Of a stretch of 64,000 bases of DNA, positions 9,622 through 18,881 are shown in pieces (position 1 is the stretch's first letter; every line of letters begins with the position of its first letter). A program made the position numbers and the translations under genes. The DNA is taken from the NCBI GenBank assembly GCA_028285545.1, contig JANQPA010000017.1:43274-107273 (forward strand), written 5' to 3'. The notes under the pieces were generated by a model, which saw only the letters and a program-made list of their open reading frames with translations, searched no databases and was not told the DNA's origin. The DNA comes from Saprospiraceae bacterium. Lineage in GTDB: Bacteria; Bacteroidota; Bacteroidia; Chitinophagales; Saprospiraceae.

Positions 9622-10188
9622 ATGAATAGCAATCACCTTTGGTCTATCGAGAAAATCTCTAAAGCCTGGCACCTGGCCACACGTTTACATAATGGACAAA
9701 AATATGGCGGCCCCAAGGAAGGAGAACATGTGGAATATTTGAATCATATTGGAGGAGTTGTTTTTGAAATAATGAATGCTTTACAATATGAGAAAGTGCG
9801 AGATGCAGATCTGGCTATCCATTGCGCTATTCTGCATGATACTATTGAAGATACATCGGCGACTCTTGAAAAAATTGAAGAGCAATTTGGTAAAGAAGTA
9901 GCCGCTGGTGTTATGGCATTAACTAAAGATGAATCCATTACAGATAAAATGAAAAAGATGCAGGATAGCCTGGATAGGATTCTGTTGCAGCCTAAGGAAG
10001 TCTGGATGGTAAAAATGGCAGATCGGATCGTCAACCTATCTCCTCCACCATATTATTGGAAGAATGAAAAAAAGGAAAGTTATCGTCAGGAGGCCATTAT
10101 GATCTACGAAAATCTGAAAAATGGAAGCGATTATCTTGCCCATAGACTCGAAAATAAAATAGAAGTTTACAGTTCCTTTTTTGACTAA
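9622..10188 (+). CDS. MESH1-like HD-domain (p)ppGpp/NADPH phosphohydrolase
   Basis: The 188-residue protein is a stand-alone HD-domain hydrolase of the SpoT/MESH1 type with no synthetase domain. The metal-site pattern is present: LNHIGG (His42), AILHDTIEDT (His72-Asp73, Glu76-Asp77) and KMADRIVNL (Asp134, Arg135, Asn138). The entry motif HNGQKYGG at 23-30 is also typical. The family hydrolyses (p)ppGpp and, in MESH1, NADPH; which applies here cannot be told. It is cytoplasmic. It lies between DUF2306 and an M61-like gene on the same strand, with 43 and 69 bases spacing. Confidence 0.8.
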   Translation: MNSNHLWSIEKISKAWHLATRLHNGQKYGGPKEGEHVEYLNHIGGVVFEIMNALQYEKVRDADLAIHCAILHDTIEDTSATLEKIEEQFGKEVAAGVMALTKDESITDKMKKMQDSLDRILLQPKEVWMVKMADRIVNLSPPPYYWKNEKKESYRQEAIMIYENLKNGSDYLAHRLENKIEVYSSFFD

Positions 10189-10257
10189 AATACAGACAAT
10201 ACAGCAACATAAAATAAAGGTGTTTTTAATAAAGTTTAATTCCCAAAACCCAAATTC

Positions 10258-11643
10258 ATGAGAAGTATATTCCTTCTTTTTCAAATCCTTTTTCTTTTTG
10301 GCACTATTGATGCGCAGGATACTATTTTCTATACCCTAAATGTTGAAGCAGGGAATCCATTAGTAAGGGTTAGGATGCAGTTTTCTCAGCCTCAAAAAGG
10401 ACCGCTGAGGTTTGTCATCCCTAGGAGCGCTCCTGGCACTTATGAAATAACAGATTATGCTCATTTTCTGAAATATATTGATGGTACAACCAATATGGGG
10501 GCTTTGGTACCTGGTCAAAAGGGAATAGGTTCATATTTTGATATTACTCCGGAGGGGAGCCCTATCCAATCTGTTTCCTATGCCTTAAATATTGATAAAA
10601 TGGAAGATAAACTGGAAGGCTGGGCCAGCTCTAAGCGGAGAAATAATTATCTAGGCTTATTAGGCTACTCCGTATTTGGGTTTATTGAAGGTATGGAAAA
10701 TCATCCTATAAACCTCAAGATTGAGGTAAGTAATGACTGGCCTATTTTTTCTACATTGGCTCCTTCCCTTAACCGAAATAGGGCAGAGGCCAATTATCAG
10801 ATACAACACTTCGCGGAATTGGCTGATGCACAATACTTATTAGGAGAGGGACTTCAAGTAATCCAAGTTTCAGATGCCAAAATCCCACTCTTTGCTGCAG
10901 TCTATTCCGAAACGGAAGTAAACCTGGAAGCAATTGGACAAATGGGAAACCAGGCCTTGGATTTATTAGACCAATATTTTGGATTTACTCCCATGCCTCA
11001 TTATACCATGTGTTATGAATACCTGAAGCCCCGGACCCCTTCTCATACTTACAATTTTTCGATTGAGCATATGAATAGTATGACGGCTACTTTTGATGTA
11101 TCTGCCGCAGTAAAAAATTACAATCCTAAAAGTCGATCTCTTCGATCCCTTATCCATCACATGGGCCATTCCTGGATTCCTCTACGTTGTTATGGAGAAG
11201 GATATCGACCCTTTGCCTGGCAGGTGGCTCCCCTGATTGAGACCATCTGGTTGCACGAAGGCTTTATTTGGTATGTACTTTATGAGGTTACCCAAAATGA
11301 AAGATTAATCGAGATGTTTCAGCAGACCGTGAATACAGCACCGGATTTTATAAAAAAATTAAGCTTAAAAGAATTGTCTTTACTAGCCTCTACTCAATAT
11401 AGCTCAGATTTTAGGGTCGGCAGAAATTCTTTCTCAAGGGGAGCTTTGCTAGCCTATGATTTAAATAAGCTTATTAAGGAAAAAACAAAGGGTCAAAAGT
11501 CGTTCAAAGAGATGTTGCTGAATATGTATCGATGGACTGAAAAAAATCAAAGAGCCATGCCCTATGAAGAAATTCCCCAAATAATGGGAGAGGGTTTGGG
11601 GGTGGATATTCAAAAAGTATGGGAAAAATGGCAGGCCAATTAA
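10258..11643 (+). CDS. M61-like (glycyl aminopeptidase fold) secreted protein lacking the catalytic Glu
   Basis: The 461-residue protein has a signal peptide ending near IDAQ. It has an N-terminal beta domain as in M61 peptidases (FVIPRSAPGTYEITDYA), then a helical peptidase-like domain. Where M61 enzymes have HEyfHxW, this protein reads HHMGHSW (His300-His301-Met302-Gly303-His304), so both zinc His are kept but the catalytic Glu is His. The later TIWLHEGFIWY keeps the third ligand region. The usual C-terminal PDZ domain is missing. It is probably a pseudoenzyme or has altered chemistry. The stop overlaps the stop of the convergent next gene by four bases. Confidence 0.72.
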   Translation: MRSIFLLFQILFLFGTIDAQDTIFYTLNVEAGNPLVRVRMQFSQPQKGPLRFVIPRSAPGTYEITDYAHFLKYIDGTTNMGALVPGQKGIGSYFDITPEGSPIQSVSYALNIDKMEDKLEGWASSKRRNNYLGLLGYSVFGFIEGMENHPINLKIEVSNDWPIFSTLAPSLNRNRAEANYQIQHFAELADAQYLLGEGLQVIQVSDAKIPLFAAVYSETEVNLEAIGQMGNQALDLLDQYFGFTPMPHYTMCYEYLKPRTPSHTYNFSIEHMNSMTATFDVSAAVKNYNPKSRSLRSLIHHMGHSWIPLRCYGEGYRPFAWQVAPLIETIWLHEGFIWYVLYEVTQNERLIEMFQQTVNTAPDFIKKLSLKELSLLASTQYSSDFRVGRNSFSRGALLAYDLNKLIKEKTKGQKSFKEMLLNMYRWTEKNQRAMPYEEIPQIMGEGLGVDIQKVWEKWQAN

Positions 11644-12362
11644 CTATCTTGATCTAACCATTCCATTAATTGTTTCATCCCACGTTCACTTTTTAAACTG
11701 ATTTTATTGTCCTTTACAAAATCAACTACCCCTGCTTTATACCTCTCCAATAAGCCTAGGATTTTTCCTTTTTGCTTAGGGAGTTCCATTAAGACCCTGC
11801 CGTCAAATAAAAATCGTTTTTTCCGTTTGATGATCCTTGATCGGGTATTTCCTGCACTTAAAATAGGTACATAGTCCGCCCTTACCAACTCAGCTTTATG
11901 GGCAGAGTATAGGCTCATTTTTCCTGAATAAATTTCTTCCAGAAAACCTATGTTAAAAGCAAAGCCCCCATTAAGTTGAGCGGGATTGATAAAGCGAATT
12001 CGTTCCTTGAACTGTCCTTTGTGATCTAATTTTTGAAGAGTGAATTCTTTTACATAATATCCAGGCAATTCCAAAATTCCAATACCACTTTTTATTTCAA
12101 TACTATTATCCTTTTGATTATACCGAACCATATGATCTGTCAGGACATTCCCATTTTTATACAGAATGGCTCCTTCCATCCATTCTTCTGAGAAATAAAA
12201 GGTTCCTTCTTGCTCTCTTGGCCTTAAATCAAAAATATTAATTCGATTTCCTTGGTAGAGATACTCTAAATCTACCAGATTGACTCGTGCATCACCCTGG
12301 GCAATCAAGCAGGAACTATTTAATACCAGGAAGGTAACTAGTGTAGCGTATATTTTCTTCAT
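11640..12362 (-). CDS. Exported hypothetical protein
   Basis: The 240-residue protein has a signal peptide (LVTFLVLNSSCLIAQ). The mature part is beta-rich with many short charged strands, and the C-terminal 60 residues are basic and helical (KGKILGLLERYKAGVVDFV). No catalytic motif is visible and I do not recognise a named family; small periplasmic proteins of this kind are frequent in Bacteroidota. Its TAA (read from 11640-11642) overlaps the M61-like gene's TAA, so the two genes end on each other. The upstream region 12363-12420 has tandem words GTTACGAGT and GAGTGTT but no matching second arm. Confidence 0.6.
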   Translation of the reverse strand: MKKIYATLVTFLVLNSSCLIAQGDARVNLVDLEYLYQGNRINIFDLRPREQEGTFYFSEEWMEGAILYKNGNVLTDHMVRYNQKDNSIEIKSGIGILELPGYYVKEFTLQKLDHKGQFKERIRFINPAQLNGGFAFNIGFLEEIYSGKMSLYSAHKAELVRADYVPILSAGNTRSRIIKRKKRFLFDGRVLMELPKQKGKILGLLERYKAGVVDFVKDNKISLKSERGMKQLMEWLDQDS

Positions 12363-12565
12363 GCGTTTTTTGGTTACGAGTTAGAAGTTACGAGTGTTGA
12401 GTTTTGAGTGTTTTGCAGGAATTAAAATATCGACGAGAAGATGTATCATTGTCCATTCAAAAAACTTTTGCTGACTTTGAAACAAGGCTTAATTTTAAAT
12501 AAGCCTTCTTAAAGTGAGTTTTAAGATAAATAATTTTAAAATTTTTACCGAAATCAATCCTAACA

Positions 12566-13567
12566 ATGCGTATCCTACTACCATTTTTAACATTTTTGAT
12601 CCTTACTATCCCGGCATGCTCGGATAAAGATTCTGAATTTCAAAAAAACATTCAGCAATTAGAAAAGGAGAGTGGTGGGCTTATAGGTTTAGCAATTTAT
12701 GACCTTAACTCCAGACAAGGATTTGACTATAAAGGGCATGAGCCTTTTCCAATGCTTAGTGTTTTTAAATTTCCCATTGCCGTTCATACCTTGAAACTTG
12801 TTGAAAAAGGTGAATTTAACCTTAGTGATAGTATACAATTTACGGATCAATACCTGCGATGGGGTTACAGCCGACTCACCAATAAATCTGATGAAAACCT
12901 TGGGCAATTTTTCTCCTATCAAGAATTACTTGAACAGATGGTCCTGGTAAGTGACAACTCTGCATGTGATATTTTAATTGAAAAAACGGGTGGCCCTCAA
13001 GCCATTACTCAAACCTTAATCGATTTTGGAATACAAGGTATAAATATTAAAAGGTCCGAGCATGAACAACATGCAGATTTGTATCTAATTGATCAGGATA
13101 AATTGCCAATGATGAGCTATAATAATTTTTTACAAGCCATCGAAAACGCCAGTCATGAAGATCTGCAAAAGGGCTTTCAAAACTTCCTTAAAGAAAAAAG
13201 AGATGCCTCCAGCCCGCTGGCAATGATCCAATTAATGCAAAAATTCCAAAATGGTACGCTGCTGAATGATCAAAATACAGTTTACCTCAAGGATCTGATG
13301 ATTAAGGCTCCAATTAGAAACACTCTTATTAAATCAGGAGTGCCACCTGGAGCAAAAGTAGCCCACAAAAGTGGCGGTATGTTTGATGTAGATGGAGTTA
13401 ATGGTGCGGAGAATGATGTAGCATTAATTTATTTACCAGAAAAAAAAGAGCCTGTTTTGCTGGCTATTTTTGTAAAGGGCAGCAAATTAAATAGGGACCA
13501 GCGCAGTAATTTATTTAAAACCTTGACACAAAATAGCCTCCAGTTTATCCTAAATGAAGACGGATGA
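12566..13567 (+). CDS. Class A beta-lactamase, lipoprotein
   Basis: The 333-residue protein has a lipoprotein signal (LTIPAC, Cys18) and all class A active-site elements: Ser65-Val-Phe-Lys68, Ser129-Asp130-Asn131, a Glu in RSEHEQHAD (Glu165/Glu167, the omega-loop position) and Lys268-Ser269-Gly270. The SVFK form and extra residues in the second half point to the Bacteroidota subclass A2 branch (CblA/CfxA/PER-like). It hydrolyses beta-lactams in the periplasm; the spectrum cannot be read. The last codons overlap the MFS gene by four bases (ATGA), so the two are translationally coupled. Confidence 0.88.
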   Translation: MRILLPFLTFLILTIPACSDKDSEFQKNIQQLEKESGGLIGLAIYDLNSRQGFDYKGHEPFPMLSVFKFPIAVHTLKLVEKGEFNLSDSIQFTDQYLRWGYSRLTNKSDENLGQFFSYQELLEQMVLVSDNSACDILIEKTGGPQAITQTLIDFGIQGINIKRSEHEQHADLYLIDQDKLPMMSYNNFLQAIENASHEDLQKGFQNFLKEKRDASSPLAMIQLMQKFQNGTLLNDQNTVYLKDLMIKAPIRNTLIKSGVPPGAKVAHKSGGMFDVDGVNGAENDVALIYLPEKKEPVLLAIFVKGSKLNRDQRSNLFKTLTQNSLQFILNEDG

Positions 13568-14715
13568 AAAAATTTCTGGGTACCATTTATGCTTATCGAT
13601 TTTTTGATGATTTTATTCTTATTTATCCTTTGTATGCAGTCATGTTTACTGATTTTGGGATGGAGCCCTGGCAGGTGGCTTTACTATTCATCTCCTGGTC
13701 AGCCACTACATTTATCCTCGAAATTCCCTCTGGTGCATGGGCAGATAGATATAGCAGAAAAAACATTCTTTTTATTGGTCAACTAATAAGAGTCATTGGA
13801 TATCTCAGTTGGCTTTTATTTCCTGGCTTTTCAGGCTTTCTATTTGGTTTCATTTGCTGGGGCATTAAGGGGGCGCTTACTTCAGGAACCTTGCAATCCT
13901 TGATTTATGATGAATTGAAGGTGCGAAATCAGGAAAATCAGTTTACCATAGTTTTAGGACGAACCCAATCATTGGCTGCCTTAGCTATTTTTATGTCCTC
14001 CCTTTTGGCTTCCCTGGGAATATTACTGGGATATTCTTTTGTGTTAATACTGAGTGTAGGGGCGGTACTTATTTCCGGATTTCTAATTTTGATATGTCCT
14101 ATAAATCATAAGCTGGGTCAATCTCGTGATACTTCTTATTGGTTTACACTTAAAAAAGGCTTAGGGCAGGCTGCAAAAAACAAAAAAATAAGATTCCTGA
14201 TCATTTTATTATCTGTATTTGCAATCGGCGGGGGCTTGGATGAATTTTGGACGATTTTAGCTGATGAAGTAGGTGTTCCTAATTATGGGTTGGGGATTTT
14301 TTTAGGTGTGATAAGCGGTGTAGATGTATTAGCAGGAATTTTGGCTCCTCGATTTGAAAAGAAGGGCCTTCGTTTTTTTTATTTTCTAAATTTATCGAAT
14401 GGGGTCTTACTCATCCTGGCAGCACTGTTTTTTAACTTCTCATCTTTAGTATTTCTGGCTTTTTTCAGCTTTTTCTATGTTTCTGCTGATATTTTGATAG
14501 AATCAAAATTACATCATACAATTGAGTCAGATGCGAGAGCTACCATTGCCTCAGTTAGCGGTTTTCTTATAGAAGTCGTAGTACTGCTATTTTTTTTAAT
14601 TTTTGGATGGATTGCACAAATAAGCAACTACCAAAATGCTTTCCAATGGTCAGGGATAATTATTGTTGCAATCAGCCTGATTTACTTAATTGCTTTTAAA
14701 AATAGGAAAGAATAA
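13564..14715 (+). CDS. MFS transporter
   Basis: The 383-residue integral membrane protein has about 12 hydrophobic segments and the MFS loop 2-3 signature in the form GAWADRYSRKN at about 57-67. The family exports or imports small solutes by proton coupling. The ATG lies inside the end of the beta-lactamase gene (ATGA overlap), which suggests the two are made together; an export role in antibiotic resistance or for the compound sensed with it is inference. There is no large periplasmic domain. A membrane AraC regulator follows after 109 bases on the same strand. Confidence 0.85.
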   Translation: MKKFLGTIYAYRFFDDFILIYPLYAVMFTDFGMEPWQVALLFISWSATTFILEIPSGAWADRYSRKNILFIGQLIRVIGYLSWLLFPGFSGFLFGFICWGIKGALTSGTLQSLIYDELKVRNQENQFTIVLGRTQSLAALAIFMSSLLASLGILLGYSFVLILSVGAVLISGFLILICPINHKLGQSRDTSYWFTLKKGLGQAAKNKKIRFLIILLSVFAIGGGLDEFWTILADEVGVPNYGLGIFLGVISGVDVLAGILAPRFEKKGLRFFYFLNLSNGVLLILAALFFNFSSLVFLAFFSFFYVSADILIESKLHHTIESDARATIASVSGFLIEVVVLLFFLIFGWIAQISNYQNAFQWSGIIIVAISLIYLIAFKNRKE

Positions 14716-14824
14716 ATAGAGTTCTCCCCATTTCACCAATAAACAATAAAGAATAACGATTAACCAGATAACCAATAACTAAAATTATTAATTATCTTAA
14801 AATCGAATACTATTAGCTTTTAGA

Positions 14825-15976
14825 ATGATCGAATTAAGCCCAGAACTGGATCTGTATACCTTCCTGCTTTTAATAGGAGTTGTGCAAGGTATTTTTATCA
14901 CTTACTTCTTTTTTATAAATAAAAATAGAAGCATCACAAATGTCAATTTAGGCTGTCTTACCCTAGTGCTCACTCTTAGTCTGATCGAGATTTTTTTAAA
15001 CTATTCTGGTTACCTACTCAAGTTGCTGCCCTTACATAATTTTTCTGAGCCTCTTCAATTTTTGATTGGCCCATTATTTTATTTTTATATAAGGTCTTAT
15101 TGTCGAAAAGAAATGAACCTTTACCAATGGCTTCATTTAATACCATTTCTTTTTTATATGGGATATATGGTCATAGAATACAATATGCCAGAGTCTCAAA
15201 AGTATAACAGCTATGTAGATGTATTTCACCCTTCTGCCAAGTTAATTCCTATTGAAAACTATTATGACCCTGATCCTTGGAGCATCAAATCTTTTATTAC
15301 TACAAAAGGAATTTTGATTCATCTTTTTGTTTACCTGATTTTATCTGTCTTTTTATTGAAAGATGAAATTCGCAGTCGTTTTAGCAATGCTTTTAGAAAA
15401 AATAGAACAAAAGAGCAATCCAGATGGATTAGTCAATTTTTATTGATTGCCCTGACAGGGATCTTGTTACTTCCCGTGTCAAAATATTTTTTTGAAGTAG
15501 TAGAAGGCGAAACCATCATGGGAATTTATATCACCTTTTTTATTTACCTGCTGGGCTATTCCATTATTCGCAGGTCAGCATTTTTTGGCGATAAAAAAAA
15601 CGAAAAATACCATACTTCTACACTTTCTCCTGAATGGATGAATGCTAAATTAAAGCAGCTAAATTCTTTGATGGAAGATAAAAAACCATTTTTGGATAAT
15701 TCCTTTTCCCGATCTGACCTAGCTCGCCAACTTGCTATTTCTGGTCACCAGCTATCTCAGTTGATCAATGAAAAAACGGAAACCAACTTTTTTGGCCTAT
15801 TAAATAAATATCGAACCACAGAAGCTAAACATATTCTTGATGATCCTCAATTTGATCACCTCAATATAGAACAGATTGCTTACGATGTGGGCTATAATTC
15901 TAAATCTGCATTTTATACAGCCTTTAAAAAGGAGTTTGGACTTACTCCTCATGCTTATAGGAAGTCTAAAAGTTAA
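14825..15976 (+). CDS. AraC-family regulator with multi-pass membrane sensor domain
   Basis: The 383-residue protein begins with a membrane domain of about six to seven segments (about residues 10-245). It ends with an AraC-type double helix-turn-helix at about 275-380, seen in DLARQLAISGHQLSQLIN and IAYDVGYNSKSAFYTAFKK, followed by GLTPHAYRK. The regulator is therefore bound to the inner membrane and probably senses a signal in or across it. It lies directly after the beta-lactamase-MFS pair. The ATG follows a leader of tandem AT-rich words (about 14739-14780). Three regulators of this build occur in the window. Confidence 0.87.
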   Translation: MIELSPELDLYTFLLLIGVVQGIFITYFFFINKNRSITNVNLGCLTLVLTLSLIEIFLNYSGYLLKLLPLHNFSEPLQFLIGPLFYFYIRSYCRKEMNLYQWLHLIPFLFYMGYMVIEYNMPESQKYNSYVDVFHPSAKLIPIENYYDPDPWSIKSFITTKGILIHLFVYLILSVFLLKDEIRSRFSNAFRKNRTKEQSRWISQFLLIALTGILLLPVSKYFFEVVEGETIMGIYITFFIYLLGYSIIRRSAFFGDKKNEKYHTSTLSPEWMNAKLKQLNSLMEDKKPFLDNSFSRSDLARQLAISGHQLSQLINEKTETNFFGLLNKYRTTEAKHILDDPQFDHLNIEQIAYDVGYNSKSAFYTAFKKEFGLTPHAYRKSKS

Positions 15977-16134
15977 CAAGTTTTCAAGTTAGCACGGGTT
16001 CACGTTGAGTAGATGCAAAAATTTAAGTGAAGTTTATTATTGATGCTTTCTTAGGCACGCGAATTTCGCAAATTACCCCAATACTTTTGCCTTTCTACAA
16101 ATCTAATAGGATTCTAATAATAGTATGTAGCATT

Positions 16135-16190
16135 AAAAAATCACAGCATCAAAACATCTGCCCATCTACAAATTTGCAAATCTACCCATC
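16135..16190 (-). repeat. 56-base direct repeat, copy A
   Basis: It starts with AAAAAATCACAGCATC and runs through AAACATCTGCCCATC to the CCCATC end. It is the same as 16300-16355 except for one base (C for T near the end). Confidence 0.85.
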
Positions 16191-16299
16191 CAAAACCCCT
16201 ACCTCACGATGTAATACCCTAAAGGAGCCCCAGCCCACTTTTCTAATCTATAGGCTTTAGCTAAGAGTTTGGCACTACTTATTACAAGATCATAGGATC

Positions 16300-16355
16300 A
16301 AAAAATCACAGCATCAAAACATCTGCCCATCTACAAATTTGCAAATCTACTCATC
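16300..16355 (-). repeat. 56-base direct repeat, copy B
   Basis: Second copy of the 56-base sequence at 16135-16190, with one base different; the starts are 165 bases apart. Confidence 0.85.
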
Positions 16356-16525
16356 AACAAAAGTTCTACTTAATTAATTTGAACTCCTACTTCCTTAAAA
16401 ACGACTGCCTTTTCCAGCTAATATCTCTCCTTTGTACCTATCAAAATTATCCTAGGGTTCTCTCAGTTGGGCGAACCTAAATCCTTGTTAGGATGAGGAT
16501 CAATAATTAACCAAATCTCAAAAAA

Positions 16526-18862
16526 ATGAAACCACTCTTGTTTTTATTATTTGTAGTGCTTTGGACTTTTTGCCAGGCACAGGATACCGGCCTTAATCAA
16601 ATGGTTAGGGGACAAGTCATTGATAAAATCAGCAAAACTCCCATTGAAGGAGCAACCATTGTGTTGGATCAATCAAACCCGCTAATTGGTACCATTAGTG
16701 ACTCTGAAGGGAACTTTGAATTGGCAGAAGTTCCTGTGGGGCGACGATCTTTTTCCATTAGTTATCTAGGGTATGAAAGCTTACAAATTGAGGATATATT
16801 AATTGGCTCTGGAAAAGAATTGATCTTGACCATCGAGCTGGTAGAAGGGATCAATCAATTGAACGCGGTTGAAGTTGTCGGGAATAAAGGAGATGACCCA
16901 ATCAATGCCATGGGACAAATAAGTGGGAGGTCTTTTACCGTTGAAGAAACCAAAAGATTTCCGGTCGGAGTTGGGGATCCCCTTCGCTTAGCTTCTTCTT
17001 TTGCTGGAGTACTTAGCCCGGATGATGAAACCAATGAGATTATCGTAAGAGGAAATAACCCCAGAGGATTATTATGGAAATTAGAAGGAGTCGAAATTCC
17101 CAGTCCCAATCACTTTTCTGCAGAAGGAGCTGCTAGTGGTGGCATTAGTATGTTTAGTACCCAGGTAATTTCTCGATCTGATTTTTACACCGGAGCTTTC
17201 GCCCCTGAGTATGGAAATGCTACCTCTGGAGTTTTTGACATTCATCTTCGAAAAGGAAATAATGAAAAAAGAGAATATACTTTTCAGGCTGGACTTTTGG
17301 GGCTCGATCTGGCGGCTGAAGGTCCTTTTCAAAAAGGAAAGAGTGCCTCCTATCTCATCAATTATCGCTATTCTACCTTAGGACTGTTGGATCAAATTGG
17401 CATTTCGATTCAGGATGAAAACGAAAGTAATAATTTTCAGGATCTATCCTTTAAATTTCATTTTCCAACTAAAAAGCTGGGTGATTTTTCTGTCTTTGGC
17501 CTTGGAGGATTGAGTAGTTTTAAGGAAGAGCAAGCCAACATTTTTACAGAAAGAGAAGATTATGACATGGGAGTGGTAGGTCTGTCTCATCAACTTTCAT
17601 TTAACCCCTCTACTTTTTTGAAAACAACTTATGCTCTTTCCGGTACCTCATTAAAAGACGACTTCCAGAGATTTGGTGATGCGGCCTTTGAAGAAAGAGC
17701 CGATTTTTCAAAAACTTATAATCGACTGGCTCTTACCCTCCACAAAAAAATCGATGCAAGGCACTTACTTGAAACAGGATTAATTTTAAGCCGCTTTTCT
17801 TATAGGTTTAAGGAATCGGTGAAAATCCCTGCCAATGACTTTCCTTTGAATGACTTTGATCTTTTTGATGAAAATGGAGCATCGGGGTCACAGCAGGCCT
17901 ATGTCTCCTGGAGATATCGGCTAAGTGAACAATTCAGTTTGGTTAGTGGCTTGCATTATTTGCGATTCGACTTAAACAAAGAACAGGTTGTTGAACCTCG
18001 GGCCAGCTTAAAATGGAATATTAATCAGAGGCAGACTCTTTCATTAGGTTTTGGACTTCACAGCAGGTTGGAGTCCTTGGAATACTACTTCGCTAATTTC
18101 ATTAATGAAGATGGTTCAAAAACTCAAAATAATTCGAATTTGGGTTTTACGAGGGCCAGTCATTTTGTAGCTTCTTATAGCCATGATTTGGGTGCTTCAA
18201 CCACTTTTAAGGCTGAAGCTTATTATCAGAGTCTTTTTGATGTTCCAGTGGCTAATACTGATGATACAGAGTTAGGTAGCTTCTTTTCCACCTTAAATGT
18301 TGGAGAAGGGTTTGTGCTCATTCCTTTAATTAATTCAGGGACAGGTACCAATTATGGTTTAGAATTGAGTCTGGAACGGCGTTTTTCCAATAATTATTTC
18401 TATCTATTCAATCTAAGTCTTTATAATTCTAAATTCACACCAGCAGATGGTATAGAACGAGATACCCGATTCAATGGAAACTTTGCCTCCAATGCTATTT
18501 TTGGAAAAGAATTTTTAGTAGGAAAGAATAAGAAGAACAATATTCTAGGGCTAAATACTAAGATGAATTTTTCTGGAAATAAGAGGCACACACCTATTGA
18601 TCTGGACCTATCTAGGGAAGCAGGACAAGCCATCCGCCCCATTACCGGATTATTTTCAGAACGCCTGCCAAATTATTTTCGCCTGGATGTGCAACTTAGT
18701 TATAGAAAAAACAAACCTGGTTTAACTACAGAGTGGCGATTAGATATTCAAAACCTAAGCAATCGAAATAATGTGATAGGTACTCAATTTTTTAATCCCA
18801 ATATTGAAACCTTAACCTCTTTTGGAATTGTGCCAGTATTGAGCTATAGGCTTGAGTGGTAA
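16526..18862 (+). CDS. TonB-dependent outer-membrane receptor
   Basis: The 778-residue protein has a signal peptide, then a carboxypeptidase-like regulatory (CarboxypepD_reg) domain at about 28-110 (VRGQVIDKISKTPIEGATI, then YLGYESL). A plug domain follows (about 120-240, with EIIVRGNNPRG and APEYGNATSGVFDIHLRKG) and then an outer-membrane barrel to the C-terminal YRLEW. It imports a large solute across the outer membrane with energy from TonB. The absence of a partner SusD gene argues against a typical polysaccharide locus. It heads an operon with a S41-like gene 19 bases downstream and a membrane AraC regulator. Confidence 0.88.
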   Translation: MKPLLFLLFVVLWTFCQAQDTGLNQMVRGQVIDKISKTPIEGATIVLDQSNPLIGTISDSEGNFELAEVPVGRRSFSISYLGYESLQIEDILIGSGKELILTIELVEGINQLNAVEVVGNKGDDPINAMGQISGRSFTVEETKRFPVGVGDPLRLASSFAGVLSPDDETNEIIVRGNNPRGLLWKLEGVEIPSPNHFSAEGAASGGISMFSTQVISRSDFYTGAFAPEYGNATSGVFDIHLRKGNNEKREYTFQAGLLGLDLAAEGPFQKGKSASYLINYRYSTLGLLDQIGISIQDENESNNFQDLSFKFHFPTKKLGDFSVFGLGGLSSFKEEQANIFTEREDYDMGVVGLSHQLSFNPSTFLKTTYALSGTSLKDDFQRFGDAAFEERADFSKTYNRLALTLHKKIDARHLLETGLILSRFSYRFKESVKIPANDFPLNDFDLFDENGASGSQQAYVSWRYRLSEQFSLVSGLHYLRFDLNKEQVVEPRASLKWNINQRQTLSLGFGLHSRLESLEYYFANFINEDGSKTQNNSNLGFTRASHFVASYSHDLGASTTFKAEAYYQSLFDVPVANTDDTELGSFFSTLNVGEGFVLIPLINSGTGTNYGLELSLERRFSNNYFYLFNLSLYNSKFTPADGIERDTRFNGNFASNAIFGKEFLVGKNKKNNILGLNTKMNFSGNKRHTPIDLDLSREAGQAIRPITGLFSERLPNYFRLDVQLSYRKNKPGLTTEWRLDIQNLSNRNNVIGTQFFNPNIETLTSFGIVPVLSYRLEW

Positions 18863-18881
18863 GGAAATTTTAGTAGTTGAT

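Larger units (their letters stand above)
15977..16355 (-). repeat. Composite intergenic repeat, copy 2 (minus orientation)
   Basis: Read on the minus strand this region contains GTAGATTTGCAAATTTG, a TTTGATGCTGTGATTTTTT segment, then GCGAAATTCGCGTGCCTAAG, CATCAATAATAAACTTCACT and finally AACGTGAACCCGTGC. The same order occurs at 53760-53993. The left-end segment is present twice (see the direct repeats 16135-16190 and 16300-16355). The remaining part to 16525 is AT-rich leader for the TonB receptor; no gene was found. Confidence 0.55.

Noticed and set aside
16027..16260. A 77-codon frame in the composite repeat
   Set aside because: It runs through the direct repeat and the repeat words, and its translation reads as translated repeat DNA.
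18852..18881. TTG start for the S41-like gene
   Set aside because: The signal peptide begins at ATG 18882, so the upstream part is untranslated or an overlapping frame.
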